From a bacterium (lineage in GTDB: Bacteria > SZUA-182 > SZUA-191 > JAJRXT01): 18,460 bases of DNA. Below are positions 7,186-15,392 of this stretch, in pieces. Numbering within the stretch: position 1 is the stretch's first letter; the number at the start of each line of letters is the position of its first letter. A program made the position numbers and the translations under genes. The notes under the pieces were generated by a model that saw only the letters and a list, made by a program, of their open reading frames with translations, was not told the origin of the DNA and made no database searches. Where the stretch lies: NCBI GenBank assembly GCA_024277605.1, contig JAJRUU010000274.1:1-18460 (forward strand), in the 5' to 3' direction.

Positions 7186-8493
7186 TTATCCTCGTTTTTT
7201 AATAGCACCTTTTCTCATAAACCCTTCATAATTACGCATAAGCAGGTGCGATTCAACCTGTTTCACTGTCTCCAAAGACACCTGCACCACAATCAATAAT
7301 CCAATCCCACCAAAATAGAAGGGCACATTCATCCAGTCCATTAAAAACATCGGCAGAAGCGAAATTAAGGCTAAATACACTGCCCCGGCAAAGGTAATTC
7401 GGGTCAAGATGCGATCAATATGCTCCGCTGTTTTCTTCCCCGGTCTGATGCCGGGAATGAAGCCCCCATATTTTTTCATATTGTCAGCCACATCTATCGG
7501 GTTGAACACAATCGCCGTATAAAAGTAGCAAAAGAATATAATGAACACTGAATATAGTAGGCTATAGAGTATCGAACCTGGGCTAAGCCAACGGGAAATT
7601 GCCTGCATCCAGGGATGGTTTATAAATTGTGCAATGGTAGCCGGAAACATAATAATAGAAGACGCAAATATTACCGGAATCACACCCGCAGTATTCACCT
7701 TCAGCGGAATATGCGTACTCTGCCCACCATACATCTTGCGTCCCACCACCCGCTTAGCATATTGCACCACTAAACGCCGTTCTCCGGACTCCACAAAAAT
7801 AATGGCCGCTACAACCGCCGCCATGAACACCAACAATATCAGCAACAAAAAGATCTGCATCTCACCCGTAATCAGCATTCTCAGGGTATTTATGATGGCT
7901 CCCGGTAAACGAACGATGATCCCAGCAGTAATAATTAATGAAATACCGTTACCTATTCCTCCTTCTGTTATCTGCTCTCCCAACCACATCAAGAATGTGG
8001 TTCCGGCAGTAAGGGTAAGCACCGTCATCAGGCGAAAAGGCCAACCAGGATTCGGAACGATTATAGCTCCTCCGGGAGAGCGCATAGCCTCCAACGCAAA
8101 GCTTATAGCTAACCCTTGAATAACGGTAATCAGGATCGTCCCATACCGGCCATACTGCGTAATCTTACGCCTTCCGGCCTCCCCCTCCTTGGATAATCTT
8201 TGCAAATAGGGAGACACCACCGTAAGTAATTCCAGAATAATCATGGCATCAATATACGGCATGATGCCCAAAGCAAATACGGTAGCCCGCCCCAGCGCCC
8301 CACCGGAAAACATATCAAAAAAACCCAACAGAGTTCCGCCGGTTTGGGCAAAAAAGGCCGACAGCGCCCTGCCGTCTATCCCAGGAGTAGGTATATGCGC
8401 ACCAATGCGGTATACTGCCAACAAGGCCAAGGTAAACAGCACCTTCTTTTTTAGCTCCGGGACCTTAAATACATTTTGTAAGGTTTCCAGCAA
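7186..8493 (-). CDS. secY: Protein translocase subunit SecY
   Basis: SecY is the channel of the SecYEG export complex in the cytoplasmic membrane. The product of 435 residues has the ten hydrophobic segments expected for the family. Recognisable blocks are RIGAHIPTPGID near the N-terminus, FALGIMPYIDA (the usual YINA is YIDA), LSKEGEAGRRKITQYGRY, the GNGISLII loop, and GIRPGKKTAEHIDRILTRIT near TM9. Translation begins at TTG 8493, with AGGTGA at the end of rplO as ribosome site; the rplO stop is one base upstream, implying coupled translation. Its place between rplO and adk is the standard order. Confidence 0.97.
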   Translation of the reverse strand: MLETLQNVFKVPELKKKVLFTLALLAVYRIGAHIPTPGIDGRALSAFFAQTGGTLLGFFDMFSGGALGRATVFALGIMPYIDAMIILELLTVVSPYLQRLSKEGEAGRRKITQYGRYGTILITVIQGLAISFALEAMRSPGGAIIVPNPGWPFRLMTVLTLTAGTTFLMWLGEQITEGGIGNGISLIITAGIIVRLPGAIINTLRMLITGEMQIFLLLILLVFMAAVVAAIIFVESGERRLVVQYAKRVVGRKMYGGQSTHIPLKVNTAGVIPVIFASSIIMFPATIAQFINHPWMQAISRWLSPGSILYSLLYSVFIIFFCYFYTAIVFNPIDVADNMKKYGGFIPGIRPGKKTAEHIDRILTRITFAGAVYLALISLLPMFLMDWMNVPFYFGGIGLLIVVQVSLETVKQVESHLLMRNYEGFMRKGAIKKRG

Positions 8494-8494
8494 G

Positions 8495-8932
8495 CTAAAT
8501 CACCTCAACCTTTCCCCCGCAAGTCTCAATCTTCTGTATGGCCGCTTGAGAGAATTTATGTGCCCTAACCGTGATTTTTTTGGTAATTTCACCCTCTCCC
8601 AAAATCTTTACCGGGTGTTTGGTTTTAATCAAACCCTTCTCTTTCATACTCTCCGGTGTAATCGCCGCAGCAGCATCAAAAAGCGCCAAATCTTTGAGAT
8701 TTACAATAGAATATTGCTTTTTGAAAATATTCGTAAAACCGCGTTTTGGCAGCCGACGTTGCAAGGGCATCTGCCCCCCCTCAAAACCAAGCCTCACACT
8801 TCCTCCAGAGCGGGACTTCTGCCCTTTATGCCCCCTGGTGGAGGTTTTCCCATGACCGGAACCCGGCCCTCGGCCAATGCGTTTGGGTTTTTTACACGAT
8901 CCGGCAGCTGGTTTTAACTCATGCGGTTTCAT
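8495..8932 (-). CDS. rplO: 50S ribosomal protein L15
   Basis: L15 is a late-assembly large-subunit protein. The 145 residues begin [12 protein letters not shown] and contain the glycine/basic region [24 protein letters not shown] with [17 protein letters not shown], followed by the globular C-terminal domain ending [11 protein letters not shown]. The ATG at 8932 has AGAGGA six bases upstream. It is separated from rpmD by an unusually long 162-base spacer with a perfect hairpin immediately before the ribosome site, unlike the tight spacing on its other side. Confidence 0.97.
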   Translation of the reverse strand: MKPHELKPAAGSCKKPKRIGRGPGSGHGKTSTRGHKGQKSRSGGSVRLGFEGGQMPLQRRLPKRGFTNIFKKQYSIVNLKDLALFDAAAAITPESMKEKGLIKTKHPVKILGEGEITKKITVRAHKFSQAAIQKIETCGGKVEVI

Positions 8933-9094
8933 AATTTTCCTCTAAGCCAGGCTGGGCCTGGACTAATTGATGTACCACTGTCATAGCTCAACAACAATCT
9001 CCCCTACCGTACTTGAGACTATAACTCTTACAGAGGGAGCCGAGTTTACGTTTTTGGCTATATAGACTACATAATTTCCCACACTTAAAATAAT
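8933..9094. other. rpmD-rplO spacer with two hairpins
   Basis: This 162-base gap holds two perfect inverted repeats. ACTTAAA-ATAA-TTTAAGT (9083-9100) overlaps the rpmD stop, and CCAGGC-TGG-GCCTGG (8947-8961) ends just upstream of the rplO ribosome site. Neither is followed by a convincing U-tract in the transcript. The rpmD frame also stays open for about 33 codons beyond its stop. I see no gene here. Confidence 0.5.
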
Positions 9095-9346
9095 TTAAGT
9101 TTCTACCGCTACAGGCTTAGGCATTACTTTATCTTGTTCATCAGGCAGCCCTACTTTCACCAAATGGGGCACCTTGTTAATCATACCCCAAATTTGCGGG
9201 GTATTGGGGCGTAATACAGAGCGGTTCATTTTGCGCAGGCCTAAGCCTATGAGCACTAGTTTATGCTTCTTCGGGCGACCGATACCGCTACGCACCAAGG
9301 TAATTTTAAGCTGTTTAACTTGACTAAGTTCCGCTGATAATTTCAT
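9095..9346 (-). CDS. rpmD: 50S ribosomal protein L30, with extensions at both ends
   Basis: L30 is a small large-subunit protein. The core [19 protein letters not shown] through [11 protein letters not shown] is clear. The product is 83 residues against about 60 in the family: roughly ten extra at the N-terminus ([10 protein letters not shown]) and a tail of about 17 at the C-terminus. The start at ATG 9346 lies 23 bases inside the end of rpsE and is supported by GGGGGA about nine bases upstream; no later ATG/GTG/TTG precedes the core. The overlap indicates coupling to S5 translation. Confidence 0.93.
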   Translation of the reverse strand: MKLSAELSQVKQLKITLVRSGIGRPKKHKLVLIGLGLRKMNRSVLRPNTPQIWGMINKVPHLVKVGLPDEQDKVMPKPVAVET

Positions 9347-9830
9347 TTATTTGTTTCCCCCGCAAAGCGGCCACTTCCTTTAAGGTCTTAAGCCGTAGCA
9401 ATCCATCCATGGTAGCTTTTACCACATTATGGGGATTGCTGGTGCCCAACGATTTGGACAACACATTTTTTACCCCTGCGGTTTCCATAATGGCCCTGAC
9501 CGGCCCACCGGCAATCACCCCGGTACCTTGAGAAGCGGGTTTTAATAACACCCTTCCGGCACCAAAATGACCAATTATTTCATGAGGGATTGTACCATTA
9601 TGCAGAGGCACTGATATTAACTTCTTTTTAGCCTTCTCTATGGCCTTACGAATAGCTTCCGGAGCCTCTTTTGCTTTGCCAAAACCCACTCCCACATGTC
9701 CGGCACCGTCACCTACAGAGACTACCGCACTGAAGCTAAAACGCCTGCCGCCCTTTACTACCTTGGCTACCCGGTTTATATGAATAACCCGATCAGTAAG
9801 GGTAAATTTATCAGGATCTATTCTGGGCAA
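9324..9830 (-). CDS. rpsE: 30S ribosomal protein S5
   Basis: S5 sits at the mRNA entry site and affects decoding fidelity. The product of 168 residues has the S5 N-terminal double-stranded-RNA-binding domain ([38 protein letters not shown]) and the C-terminal domain ([36 protein letters not shown]). Translation begins at TTG 9830 with a perfect AGGAGG about six bases upstream. Directly before that ribosome site lies the terminal hairpin of a shortened dispersed repeat, so this gene's leader has been altered by the element. Its 3' end overlaps rpmD. Confidence 0.97.
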   Translation of the reverse strand: MPRIDPDKFTLTDRVIHINRVAKVVKGGRRFSFSAVVSVGDGAGHVGVGFGKAKEAPEAIRKAIEKAKKKLISVPLHNGTIPHEIIGHFGAGRVLLKPASQGTGVIAGGPVRAIMETAGVKNVLSKSLGTSNPHNVVKATMDGLLRLKTLKEVAALRGKQINEIISGT

Positions 9831-9843
9831 TTATTCCTCCTGG

Positions 9844-9942
9844 TCCCGAATAATTCGGGTTTCATTAGTTGCAATTCATTATATATTTGATAGCTTAACC
9901 TTATCAGCTTCCCAATCATCCATTAAAAGGCAAACAAAGCTT
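9844..9942 (+). repeat. Dispersed repeat, copy 3 (shortened and diverged)
   Basis: It begins with a perfect hairpin CCCGAA-TAA-TTCGGG (9845-9859) and keeps, at the same spacing as copy 1, the blocks TTATCAGCTTCC and GGCAAACAAAGCTTTAT. The stretch between hairpin and first block is diverged (about half matching). The remaining half of the element is absent; similarity stops just before the rplR stop codon. It is oriented like copy 1, with the hairpin next to the downstream gene's ribosome site. Confidence 0.75.
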
Positions 9943-9948
9943 TATAAA

Positions 9949-10317
9949 TTATACTTGAATCCCCTGCTCACGCACGGCTTCAGCCAATGCTTTTACCCTA
10001 CCGTGATAGCAATAGCCGCCACGATCGAATACTACCTGTTTTACACCCTTTTCCAGCGCAGCTTCTGCGATTTGTTTTCCTATTAACGTGGCCGCAGCCA
10101 CATCATTGCCCTTTTTCAGCTCCTTTTTAAAAGAGGCCGTCATGCTGGACGCACTGACTAAGGTAATCCCCGCCCTATCATCGATGATCTGGGCATAAAT
10201 ATTCTTCAGGCTTCTGTAGACCAACAATCTTGGGCGCTCTGGGGTTCCAACAACCTTTTTTCTGACTCGGCTATGTCGGTTTTTTCGCGCTAATAATTTA
10301 CTTTTTGCCTTATCCAT
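9949..10317 (-). CDS. rplR: 50S ribosomal protein L18
   Basis: L18 binds 5S rRNA and attaches it, with L5, to the large subunit. The 122 residues carry a basic N-terminus ([18 protein letters not shown]), then [24 protein letters not shown] and the end [22 protein letters not shown] with [14 protein letters not shown]. The length is typical. ATG 10317 lies 14 bases after the rplF stop. Downstream, the gap to rpsE (118 bases) is filled by repeat copy 3 rather than by the usual few bases. Confidence 0.97.
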   Translation of the reverse strand: MDKAKSKLLARKNRHSRVRKKVVGTPERPRLLVYRSLKNIYAQIIDDRAGITLVSASSMTASFKKELKKGNDVAAATLIGKQIAEAALEKGVKQVVFDRGGYCYHGRVKALAEAVREQGIQV

Positions 10318-10331
10318 GTATTACTTCCCTT

Positions 10332-10868
10332 TTATGCCCCGGACTTTCCGGTTTTGCGCCTTATTACCTCATCCGCATATTTAACGCCCTTCCCCTTATA
10401 AGGTTCAGGGGGTCTAATCGATCTAATATTCGCAGCAACCTGCCCTACCTGCTGCTTATCAATTCCACTTATGGAAACTTTTGTCTGTTTCTCAACCTCA
10501 ATATTGATCCCTTTAGGAATCGGAAAATTCACCGGATGAGAAAAACCTAATTGGAGCACTAGCTTGTCCCCTTCGACATTAGCCCGATACCCCACACCGA
10601 CGATTTCCAAATCCTTTTTAAACCCTTGGGTAACCCCGGTTACCATATTATAAATCAGGGTACTGGTAAGACCATGAAGTGAACGGCTAATCTTCTGATC
10701 ATCCGGACGCTCTACCTTAATCTGACCATCCCCCGTACTTACCTTCATACCAGGGTTAAATTCCCACTCCAACTCCCCTTTGGGGCCTTTAACCTTGATC
10801 AGGTTTTGGTCTATCTGGATACCTACTCCAGCCGGGACTGCAATTATTTGTTTACCTACTCTAGACAT
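10332..10868 (-). CDS. rplF: 50S ribosomal protein L6
   Basis: L6 lies near the factor-binding site and sarcin-ricin loop. The product of 178 residues starts MSRVGKQIIAVPAGV and has the two repeated L6 domains, with the signature PEPYKGKGVKYADE near the C-terminus. ATG 10868 is chosen because AAGGTG lies five bases upstream and the family begins MSR-I/V-GK; an in-frame TTG at 10883 would add five residues but fits the family less well. It lies 8 bases after the rpsH stop. Confidence 0.96.
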   Translation of the reverse strand: MSRVGKQIIAVPAGVGIQIDQNLIKVKGPKGELEWEFNPGMKVSTGDGQIKVERPDDQKISRSLHGLTSTLIYNMVTGVTQGFKKDLEIVGVGYRANVEGDKLVLQLGFSHPVNFPIPKGINIEVEKQTKVSISGIDKQQVGQVAANIRSIRPPEPYKGKGVKYADEVIRRKTGKSGA

Positions 10869-10876
10869 AACACACC

Positions 10877-11275
10877 TTACCAAACATAACAGAGAACCTC
10901 GCCACCTGTCTGGGCTTTGGCCGATCCGGCCCCGCTCTTGATCCCACGAGAGGTGGAGAGTATAGTGATTCCCAAGCCATTCAAAACCCTGGGAATATCC
11001 TTTTGTTTTACATAAACCCGGCGACCGGGTTTGCTTATACGCTTTATGCCCGTAATTACCGGTTGCTTATCCGCACCATATTTCAATCCAATCTTCAAAA
11101 TTCCCTGTTTATCATCCTTCAGATACTCAAAACCGGAAATATATCCCTCATCCCGTAAAATGGCAGCAATAGCCCGTTTCATATTTGACGCCGGCATTAC
11201 CACCTCAGAATGTGCGCTCATATATGCATTCCTGATTCTGGTAAGCATATCGGCTATGGGATCAGTCATTGACAC
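10877..11275 (-). CDS. rpsH: 30S ribosomal protein S8
   Basis: S8 binds the central domain of 16S rRNA and in some bacteria represses the spc operon by binding its mRNA. The 132 residues begin [18 protein letters not shown] and end [10 protein letters not shown], with [15 protein letters not shown] before it. GTG 11275 is preferred over ATG 11269 because GGAG lies eight bases upstream and related S8 proteins begin [10 protein letters not shown]. Residues 113-121 (KSGAGSAKA) replace the strongly conserved TDKEAR-type stretch with no length change; this part is GC-rich and may be diverged or locally disturbed. Confidence 0.95.
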   Translation of the reverse strand: MSMTDPIADMLTRIRNAYMSAHSEVVMPASNMKRAIAAILRDEGYISGFEYLKDDKQGILKIGLKYGADKQPVITGIKRISKPGRRVYVKQKDIPRVLNGLGITILSTSRGIKSGAGSAKAQTGGEVLCYVW

Positions 11276-11368
11276 TTTTTTATCTCCTTAGAACTTATCT
11301 ATGGTTTAGCTGTACGCAGGATCGACTTTCCTAAAACATCTCCATTTTAGCAAACTATACCTTATACC

Positions 11369-11554
11369 CTACCAGCTGGCTTTAATTACCCCAGGAATCT
11401 TACCCGTAAGCGCCAGTTCTCTAAAGCAAATGCGGCACATACCAAACCTGCGCAGATACGCCCGCGGACGACCACATATCCGACAGCGGTTATACTGACG
11501 TACCTTGAATTTGCTTTTCTTCCTGGCCTTGACTACCAATGCAAGCTTAGCCAA
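11369..11554 (-). CDS. rpsN: 30S ribosomal protein S14, zinc (type Z) form
   Basis: S14 is a small-subunit head protein. The 61-residue length and the CxxC...CxxC zinc motif (C24, C27, C40, C43) identify the short zinc-dependent form common in Bacillota. It contains [26 protein letters not shown] and ends IPGVIKASW. The start is TTG 11554 with GAGGA about seven bases upstream. The 93-base gap to rpsH is longer than most junctions here and shows no recognisable feature except the rpsH ribosome site. Confidence 0.96.
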   Translation of the reverse strand: MAKLALVVKARKKSKFKVRQYNRCRICGRPRAYLRRFGMCRICFRELALTGKIPGVIKASW

Positions 11555-11569
11555 TACTTCCTCCTCATG

Positions 11570-12112
11570 CTATTGTTTCCTAAACGGCATTCCCATCTGT
11601 TTGAGCAGCTCAAAAGCCTCCTCATCCCGTTTAGCAGTGGTCACAATTACCACATCCATCCCTCGAGCCTTATCAATTTCATCATAGTCGATCTCAGGAA
11701 ACATCACCTGCTCCTGCAACCCCAGAGCATAATTACCTCCACCATCAAACGACTTAGGAGATAATCCCTTAAAATCACGAATACGCGGCAGGGCCACATT
11801 TACTAAACGATCAAAAAATTCATACATCCGTTTGTTCCTGATAGTCACCTTACAACCGATTGGCATACCTTCACGCAACTTGAAATTAGCGATTGATTTA
11901 CGGGCTTTGGTAACTAACGGTCTTTGACCGGTTATCTTCATCATATCGGCGACGGCAAAGTCCAGCACCTTAGCGTTTTGAACAGCCTCCCCAACGCCCA
12001 TATTGACCACAATCTTATCCAGCTTAGGAACCTGCATCAGCTTCTTGTAGCCAAATATCTCTTTAAGTGACAGCCTTACTTCTGATTTATATTTTTCCGC
12101 TAATCTTGCCAT
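11570..12112 (-). CDS. rplE: 50S ribosomal protein L5
   Basis: L5 binds 5S rRNA in the central protuberance and bridges to S13 and the P-site tRNA. The 180 residues include [22 protein letters not shown] at 22-43, [23 protein letters not shown] at about 65-87, and the conserved end [25 protein letters not shown]. The length is standard. It begins at ATG 12112, about 50 bases after the rplX stop, and is followed by rpsN after 15 bases. Confidence 0.97.
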   Translation of the reverse strand: MARLAEKYKSEVRLSLKEIFGYKKLMQVPKLDKIVVNMGVGEAVQNAKVLDFAVADMMKITGQRPLVTKARKSIANFKLREGMPIGCKVTIRNKRMYEFFDRLVNVALPRIRDFKGLSPKSFDGGGNYALGLQEQVMFPEIDYDEIDKARGMDVVIVTTAKRDEEAFELLKQMGMPFRKQ

Positions 12113-12162
12113 TCTATATTACCTGTTCCTTAAAAAGGGGCTCCCTCTCGAACGTATATACT

Positions 12163-12471
12163 TTAAATTTCTTCCCCGCATCGATGACATAAGCGGACCT
12201 TTCGACCATCTTCCAGCCGCTTATTCCGCACTCTGGCACGTTTATTACACTTGGAACACACCAGCATCAGATTAGATACATGCACGCTGCCTTCTTTCTC
12301 CAGTATGCCCCCCTGCTGGTTATTTTGGGTTGGGCGAGTATGGCGTTTTATCATATTCAACCCCTCTACCAATGCCCGTTCTTTAGCGAGAAACACATTA
12401 AGGACTTTACCCCGCTTGCCAATCTCCCGACCTGAAGTAATCTCTACCTGATCATTCTTACGGATATGCAC
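12163..12471 (-). CDS. rplX: 50S ribosomal protein L24 (KOW domain)
   Basis: L24 is one of the two assembly initiators of the large subunit and sits at the tunnel exit. The 102 residues have an N-terminal KOW motif (VEITSGREIGKRGKV), HTRPTQ at 44-49, EGSVHVSNLMLVCSKC, and a four-cysteine pattern C72/C75 and C95/C98 near the end, as in zinc-binding versions. Translation begins at GTG 12471 with GGGAG upstream. It lies between rplN and rplE in the usual order. Confidence 0.96.
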   Translation of the reverse strand: MHIRKNDQVEITSGREIGKRGKVLNVFLAKERALVEGLNMIKRHTRPTQNNQQGGILEKEGSVHVSNLMLVCSKCNKRARVRNKRLEDGRKVRLCHRCGEEI

Positions 12472-12513
12472 CTTAGCTCCCTGCCTTACATTACACGATA
12501 AATATTATGAAAG

Positions 12514-12882
12514 TTAAATAACCTCTAAGGCCAACGACACCAGCTTGGTAAAATTCTTAGCCCGCAACTCGCATGCTACCGGACCAAATATTCTAGTACC
12601 CATAGGCTCCCGCTGGTTATTAATTAATACTGCCGCATTTTGGTCAAACTTTACATAAGAACCGTCCTTACGGCGGCTTTCCTTGACAGTCCTTACAACT
12701 ACCGCCTTATGAACTTCACCCTTTTTCACCGTCGCCCTGGGAATCGCCTCTTTAACGGTTACGATTATTATATCCCCCAACCGGGCATAACGCCGTCTGG
12801 TACCTCCCAGGACTCTTATACACATTATTTTCTTAGCCCCGGAGTTATCAGCTACATGTAACATACTTTGACTCTGAATCAC
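12514..12882 (-). CDS. rplN: 50S ribosomal protein L14
   Basis: L14 forms intersubunit bridges and contacts L19. The 122 residues contain [20 protein letters not shown], the glycine/basic loop [37 protein letters not shown] and [13 protein letters not shown]. Two near-invariant positions differ: the arginine of GPVxRELR is cysteine (ACELR), and LAPEV is LALEV. The start is GTG 12882 with GAGGG about nine bases upstream, matching family starts M-I-Q. It is 13 bases after the rpsQ stop. Confidence 0.96.
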   Translation of the reverse strand: MIQSQSMLHVADNSGAKKIMCIRVLGGTRRRYARLGDIIIVTVKEAIPRATVKKGEVHKAVVVRTVKESRRKDGSYVKFDQNAAVLINNQREPMGTRIFGPVACELRAKNFTKLVSLALEVI

Positions 12883-12895
12883 CGCTTAAACCCTC

Positions 12896-13150
12896 TCAAA
12901 CATTTTTGTTGAGTATTTCAACTACTCGCCATCTTTTCAGTTTACTCAAAGGACGTGTTTCGCAAACCTTAACCTTATCCCCAATCTTGCATTCATTCGC
13001 TTCATCGTGTGCCTTAAGTTTACTGGTCCTTCTTATATACTTATGATATTTAGGATGTAAAACCAAGCGCTCGATTTTTACCACCGCAGTCTTATCCATC
13101 TTGTTGCTGACTACTTCGCCAATTTTTTCCTTCCTGGTACCAACTGCCAT
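12896..13150 (-). CDS. rpsQ: 30S ribosomal protein S17
   Basis: S17 binds 16S rRNA early in small-subunit assembly. The product of 84 residues has the OB-fold pattern [37 protein letters not shown] and [23 protein letters not shown]. It uses TGA as stop, which shows that TGA terminates translation in this genome. It starts at ATG 13150, 258 bases after rpmC, where the usual gap is a few bases; that gap contains repeat copy 2. Confidence 0.97.
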   Translation of the reverse strand: MAVGTRKEKIGEVVSNKMDKTAVVKIERLVLHPKYHKYIRRTSKLKAHDEANECKIGDKVKVCETRPLSKLKRWRVVEILNKNV

Positions 13151-13408
13151 TATCTATCCTTTACTGTATCTATTAACAGTCTATTTAATGCTCTTTAAAA
13201 GTTATTAGCTACTTTGCCTATTTACCCGATCTATTCATAAATTCAGACTGGGTTTGCAAGACATCCCTTATGAGATAAGGCTTATGAGCCAACGTCCAAT
13301 AAAACTTTATTTGCCCAAGGGGGCAGGGACAGGAAGCTGATAATTTTATACTTTTCAACTAAATCTCGATTTGCGCATAACAAGACCCGAATTTTTCGGG
13401 TTGAAGCC
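13151..13408. other. 258-bp rpmC-rpsQ spacer occupied by a repeat
   Basis: Genes rpmC and rpsQ normally nearly touch. Here 178 of the 258 bases are dispersed repeat copy 2 (13224-13401). The remaining about 70 bases before rpsQ (13151-13223) are AT-rich with no recognised gene or strong promoter. Confidence 0.7.
13224..13401 (-). repeat. Dispersed repeat, copy 2 (full length, 178 bp)
   Basis: This copy is the reverse complement of copy 1, about 85 percent identical by eye over its full length. It is bounded by ACCCGA (13224-13229) and by the perfect hairpin ACCCGAA-TTT-TTCGGGT (13385-13401), which lies 7 bases past the rpmC stop. It also contains CCTTAT-CTC-ATAAGG as an internal 6-bp stem, seen less perfectly in copy 1. 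It is orientated opposite to copies 1 and 3 and lies within the operon transcript. No transposase and no clear target duplication are visible. Confidence 0.87.
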
Positions 13409-13600
13409 TTAAGGTGTCTCATTCTCCCGCAAAATTGTCTTTATACGGGCAATATCTTTCCTTGTGGCAGGTATCTTCAGTGGGTTCTCCAATTGCCCTA
13501 AGGCCTTACGCACCTTTAGGTTAAATAGCTCTTCCCTTAACTGGAGGTCTTTATACTCCAGCTCCTCATTGGTCATATTTCTTAATTCTGCTGGTCTCAT
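13409..13600 (-). CDS. rpmC: 50S ribosomal protein L29
   Basis: L29 sits at the tunnel exit next to L23, where signal recognition particle and trigger factor dock. The 63 residues form the expected two-helix hairpin: MRPAELRNMTNEELEYKDLQ, then LREELFNLKVRKALGQLENPLKI and the C-terminal RKDIARIKTILREN. ATG 13600 lies 7 bases after the rplP stop. Its stop is followed within 8 bases by the hairpin of repeat copy 2. Confidence 0.97.
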   Translation of the reverse strand: MRPAELRNMTNEELEYKDLQLREELFNLKVRKALGQLENPLKIPATRKDIARIKTILRENETP

Positions 13601-13607
13601 AGTTTTA

Positions 13608-14027
13608 TTACGCCAATTTATCTTTACGGGTTACAAATTTAGTTTTTATTGCGAGTTTATGGGAAGCAAGTCGCATAGCCTCTTTGCTCTGCTCTTCGCT
13701 CACTCCCTCCATTTCATACATAATTGTGCCGGGACGAACCACCGCCACCCAAGCCTCCGGTCCACCTTTACCTTTACCCATTCTGGTTTCAGCCGGTTTT
13801 TTAGATAACGGCTTGTGCGGGAAAATCCGAATCCATACCTTCCCACCCCGCTTAACATGACGCGTCATGGCAATTCGGGCAGCTTCAATCTGGCGATTGG
13901 TAACCCAGCCACTCTCCAAAGCCTGCAGGCCATAATCGCCAAAGCTCAAAAAGCATCCTCGCTGGGCAATCCCTCTCATACGTCCGCGTTGCTGCTTACG
14001 ATGTTTTATCTTTTTAGGCATTAACAT
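13608..14027 (-). CDS. rplP: 50S ribosomal protein L16
   Basis: L16 is next to the A-site tRNA elbow and 5S rRNA. The 139 residues begin [19 protein letters not shown] and contain [42 protein letters not shown], the flexible loop [16 protein letters not shown], and the end [14 protein letters not shown]. The ATG at 14027 fits the family start, and the gene lies 15 bases after rpsC. Everything expected is present and in frame. Confidence 0.97.
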   Translation of the reverse strand: MLMPKKIKHRKQQRGRMRGIAQRGCFLSFGDYGLQALESGWVTNRQIEAARIAMTRHVKRGGKVWIRIFPHKPLSKKPAETRMGKGKGGPEAWVAVVRPGTIMYEMEGVSEEQSKEAMRLASHKLAIKTKFVTRKDKLA

Positions 14028-14042
14028 ACAATAAACCTCTGT

Positions 14043-14711
14043 CTACCTGGTGTTTGTCGGGGATTGTGAAATAGCCTTACGCCCCTTACCCAACACCTCT
14101 CCCTTAAATATCCACACCTTTACTCCGATACAACCATAGGTTGTAAGCGCCTCAGCCACCCCATAATCTATGTTGGCTCGCAGGGTATGCAGTGGAACCC
14201 GGCCCTCACGATACCATTCACGGCGGGCCATCTCAGCGCCACCCAATCTTCCGGCGCAGGCCACTCTTACCCCCAGAGACCCCAGCCTCATAGCAGATGT
14301 CACACTCCGCTTCATGGCCCGTCTAAAGGACACCCTTCTCTCCAATTGCAGGGCAATGTTTTCAGCCACCAGCTTAGCATCGACTTCGGCCCGGCGCACT
14401 TCAACAATATTTATAAAGACCTGCTTATCGGTTAATTTTTGTAAATCTTTTTTTAATCGATCTACTTCCAGACCCTTCTTGCCAATAATAATTCCTGGGC
14501 GCGCACTATGAATATTAACCCTTACCTTCTCCGCCGCCCGTTCGATCTGTACCTTAGATATTCCAGTATGTTTAAGTTTTTTCTCAATATATTTTCTGAT
14601 ATTTAAATCTTCATGGAGTTGCTGCTCATATCCACGCTTAGTGTACCACCTGGAGTCCCATGTACGATTTATACCCAATCTAAGCCCAATGGGATTTACT
14701 TTTTGGCCCAA
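14043..14711 (-). CDS. rpsC: 30S ribosomal protein S3
   Basis: S3 forms the mRNA entry tunnel with S4 and S5 and contributes helicase activity. The 222 residues begin [14 protein letters not shown], contain a KH domain ([20 protein letters not shown] at 72-91), the block [13 protein letters not shown], and the C-terminal [31 protein letters not shown]. The usual RADIDYG is RANIDYG. It ends shortly after VWIFKGEV with a brief tail. It lies about 31 bases after rplV. Confidence 0.97.
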   Translation of the reverse strand: MGQKVNPIGLRLGINRTWDSRWYTKRGYEQQLHEDLNIRKYIEKKLKHTGISKVQIERAAEKVRVNIHSARPGIIIGKKGLEVDRLKKDLQKLTDKQVFINIVEVRRAEVDAKLVAENIALQLERRVSFRRAMKRSVTSAMRLGSLGVRVACAGRLGGAEMARREWYREGRVPLHTLRANIDYGVAEALTTYGCIGVKVWIFKGEVLGKGRKAISQSPTNTR

Positions 14712-14742
14712 AACTTTTTCTCCTCTGTGCTAAACCTATTGA

Positions 14743-15081
14743 CTACTTTTTTTCGTCCAACTCTACTGTTATATGACTGGTGCGCTTTATAATACGTTGC
14801 GCCCGCCCCATAGGAGCCGCCCGAAACCTTTTTAAGCTTGGCCCTTCTCCAACATAAATCTGGCTTATATACAGATCATCAATATCCTGCACCTCAGGAT
14901 TTTGCTCGGCATTAGCTACCGCTGAACGAATCACCTTCTCCAGGATGTGTGCACCCCGCTTGGTTACAAACTTAAGCGTAGAGAGCGCTTGCTCCACCGG
15001 TTTATTTCGCACAACATCCGCCACCAGCCTCACTTTGGTGGGAGAAATACGACTATGTTTCAATATTGCCCTAGCCTTCAT
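14743..15081 (-). CDS. rplV: 50S ribosomal protein L22
   Basis: L22 lines the exit tunnel with a long hairpin. The 112 residues contain HSRISPTKVRLVADVVRNKPVEQAL at 9-33, the middle helices with SAVANAEQN, and the hairpin region VGEGPSLKRFRAAPMGRAQRI ending KRTSHITVEL. Length and motifs are standard. ATG 15081 lies 16 bases after the rpsS stop. Confidence 0.97.
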   Translation of the reverse strand: MKARAILKHSRISPTKVRLVADVVRNKPVEQALSTLKFVTKRGAHILEKVIRSAVANAEQNPEVQDIDDLYISQIYVGEGPSLKRFRAAPMGRAQRIIKRTSHITVELDEKK

Positions 15082-15097
15082 GATTTACCTTTTTACT

Positions 15098-15388
15098 TTA
15101 TCTTACTTTGGTAGTCCTATCGGTCTTACCCTTAGTGGTATGCCCCCTATAGGTTCTGGTAGCCGAAAACTCTCCTAACTTATGCCCCACCATATTCTCA
15201 GAGATATATATGGGAATAAATTTTTTGCCGTTATGTACTGCCAAGGTATGCCCCACCATATCCGGCGAAATCGTTGACCGGCGAGCCCAGGTTTTTATCA
15301 CCCGCTTGTCAGAATTTTTATTCATTTGGTCAATCTTGGCCTCTAAGCTCGGATCAATATAGGGACCCTTCTTTAATGAACGTGGCAT
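15098..15388 (-). CDS. rpsS: 30S ribosomal protein S19
   Basis: S19 is in the small-subunit head and contacts S13 and the A-site finger bridge. The 96 residues begin [20 protein letters not shown] and contain the signature [41 protein letters not shown] and [11 protein letters not shown] 15388 lies 4 bases after the restored rplB stop at 15393, which supports that stop as the true end of L2. Confidence 0.97.
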   Translation of the reverse strand: MPRSLKKGPYIDPSLEAKIDQMNKNSDKRVIKTWARRSTISPDMVGHTLAVHNGKKFIPIYISENMVGHKLGEFSATRTYRGHTTKGKTDRTTKVR

Positions 15389-15392
15389 AGAT

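Noticed and set aside
13385..13401. Hairpin after rpmC as a Rho-independent terminator
   Set aside because: The 7-bp stem is not followed by a U-tract in the transcript (CTTGTTATG), and essential ribosomal genes lie downstream without an evident new promoter.
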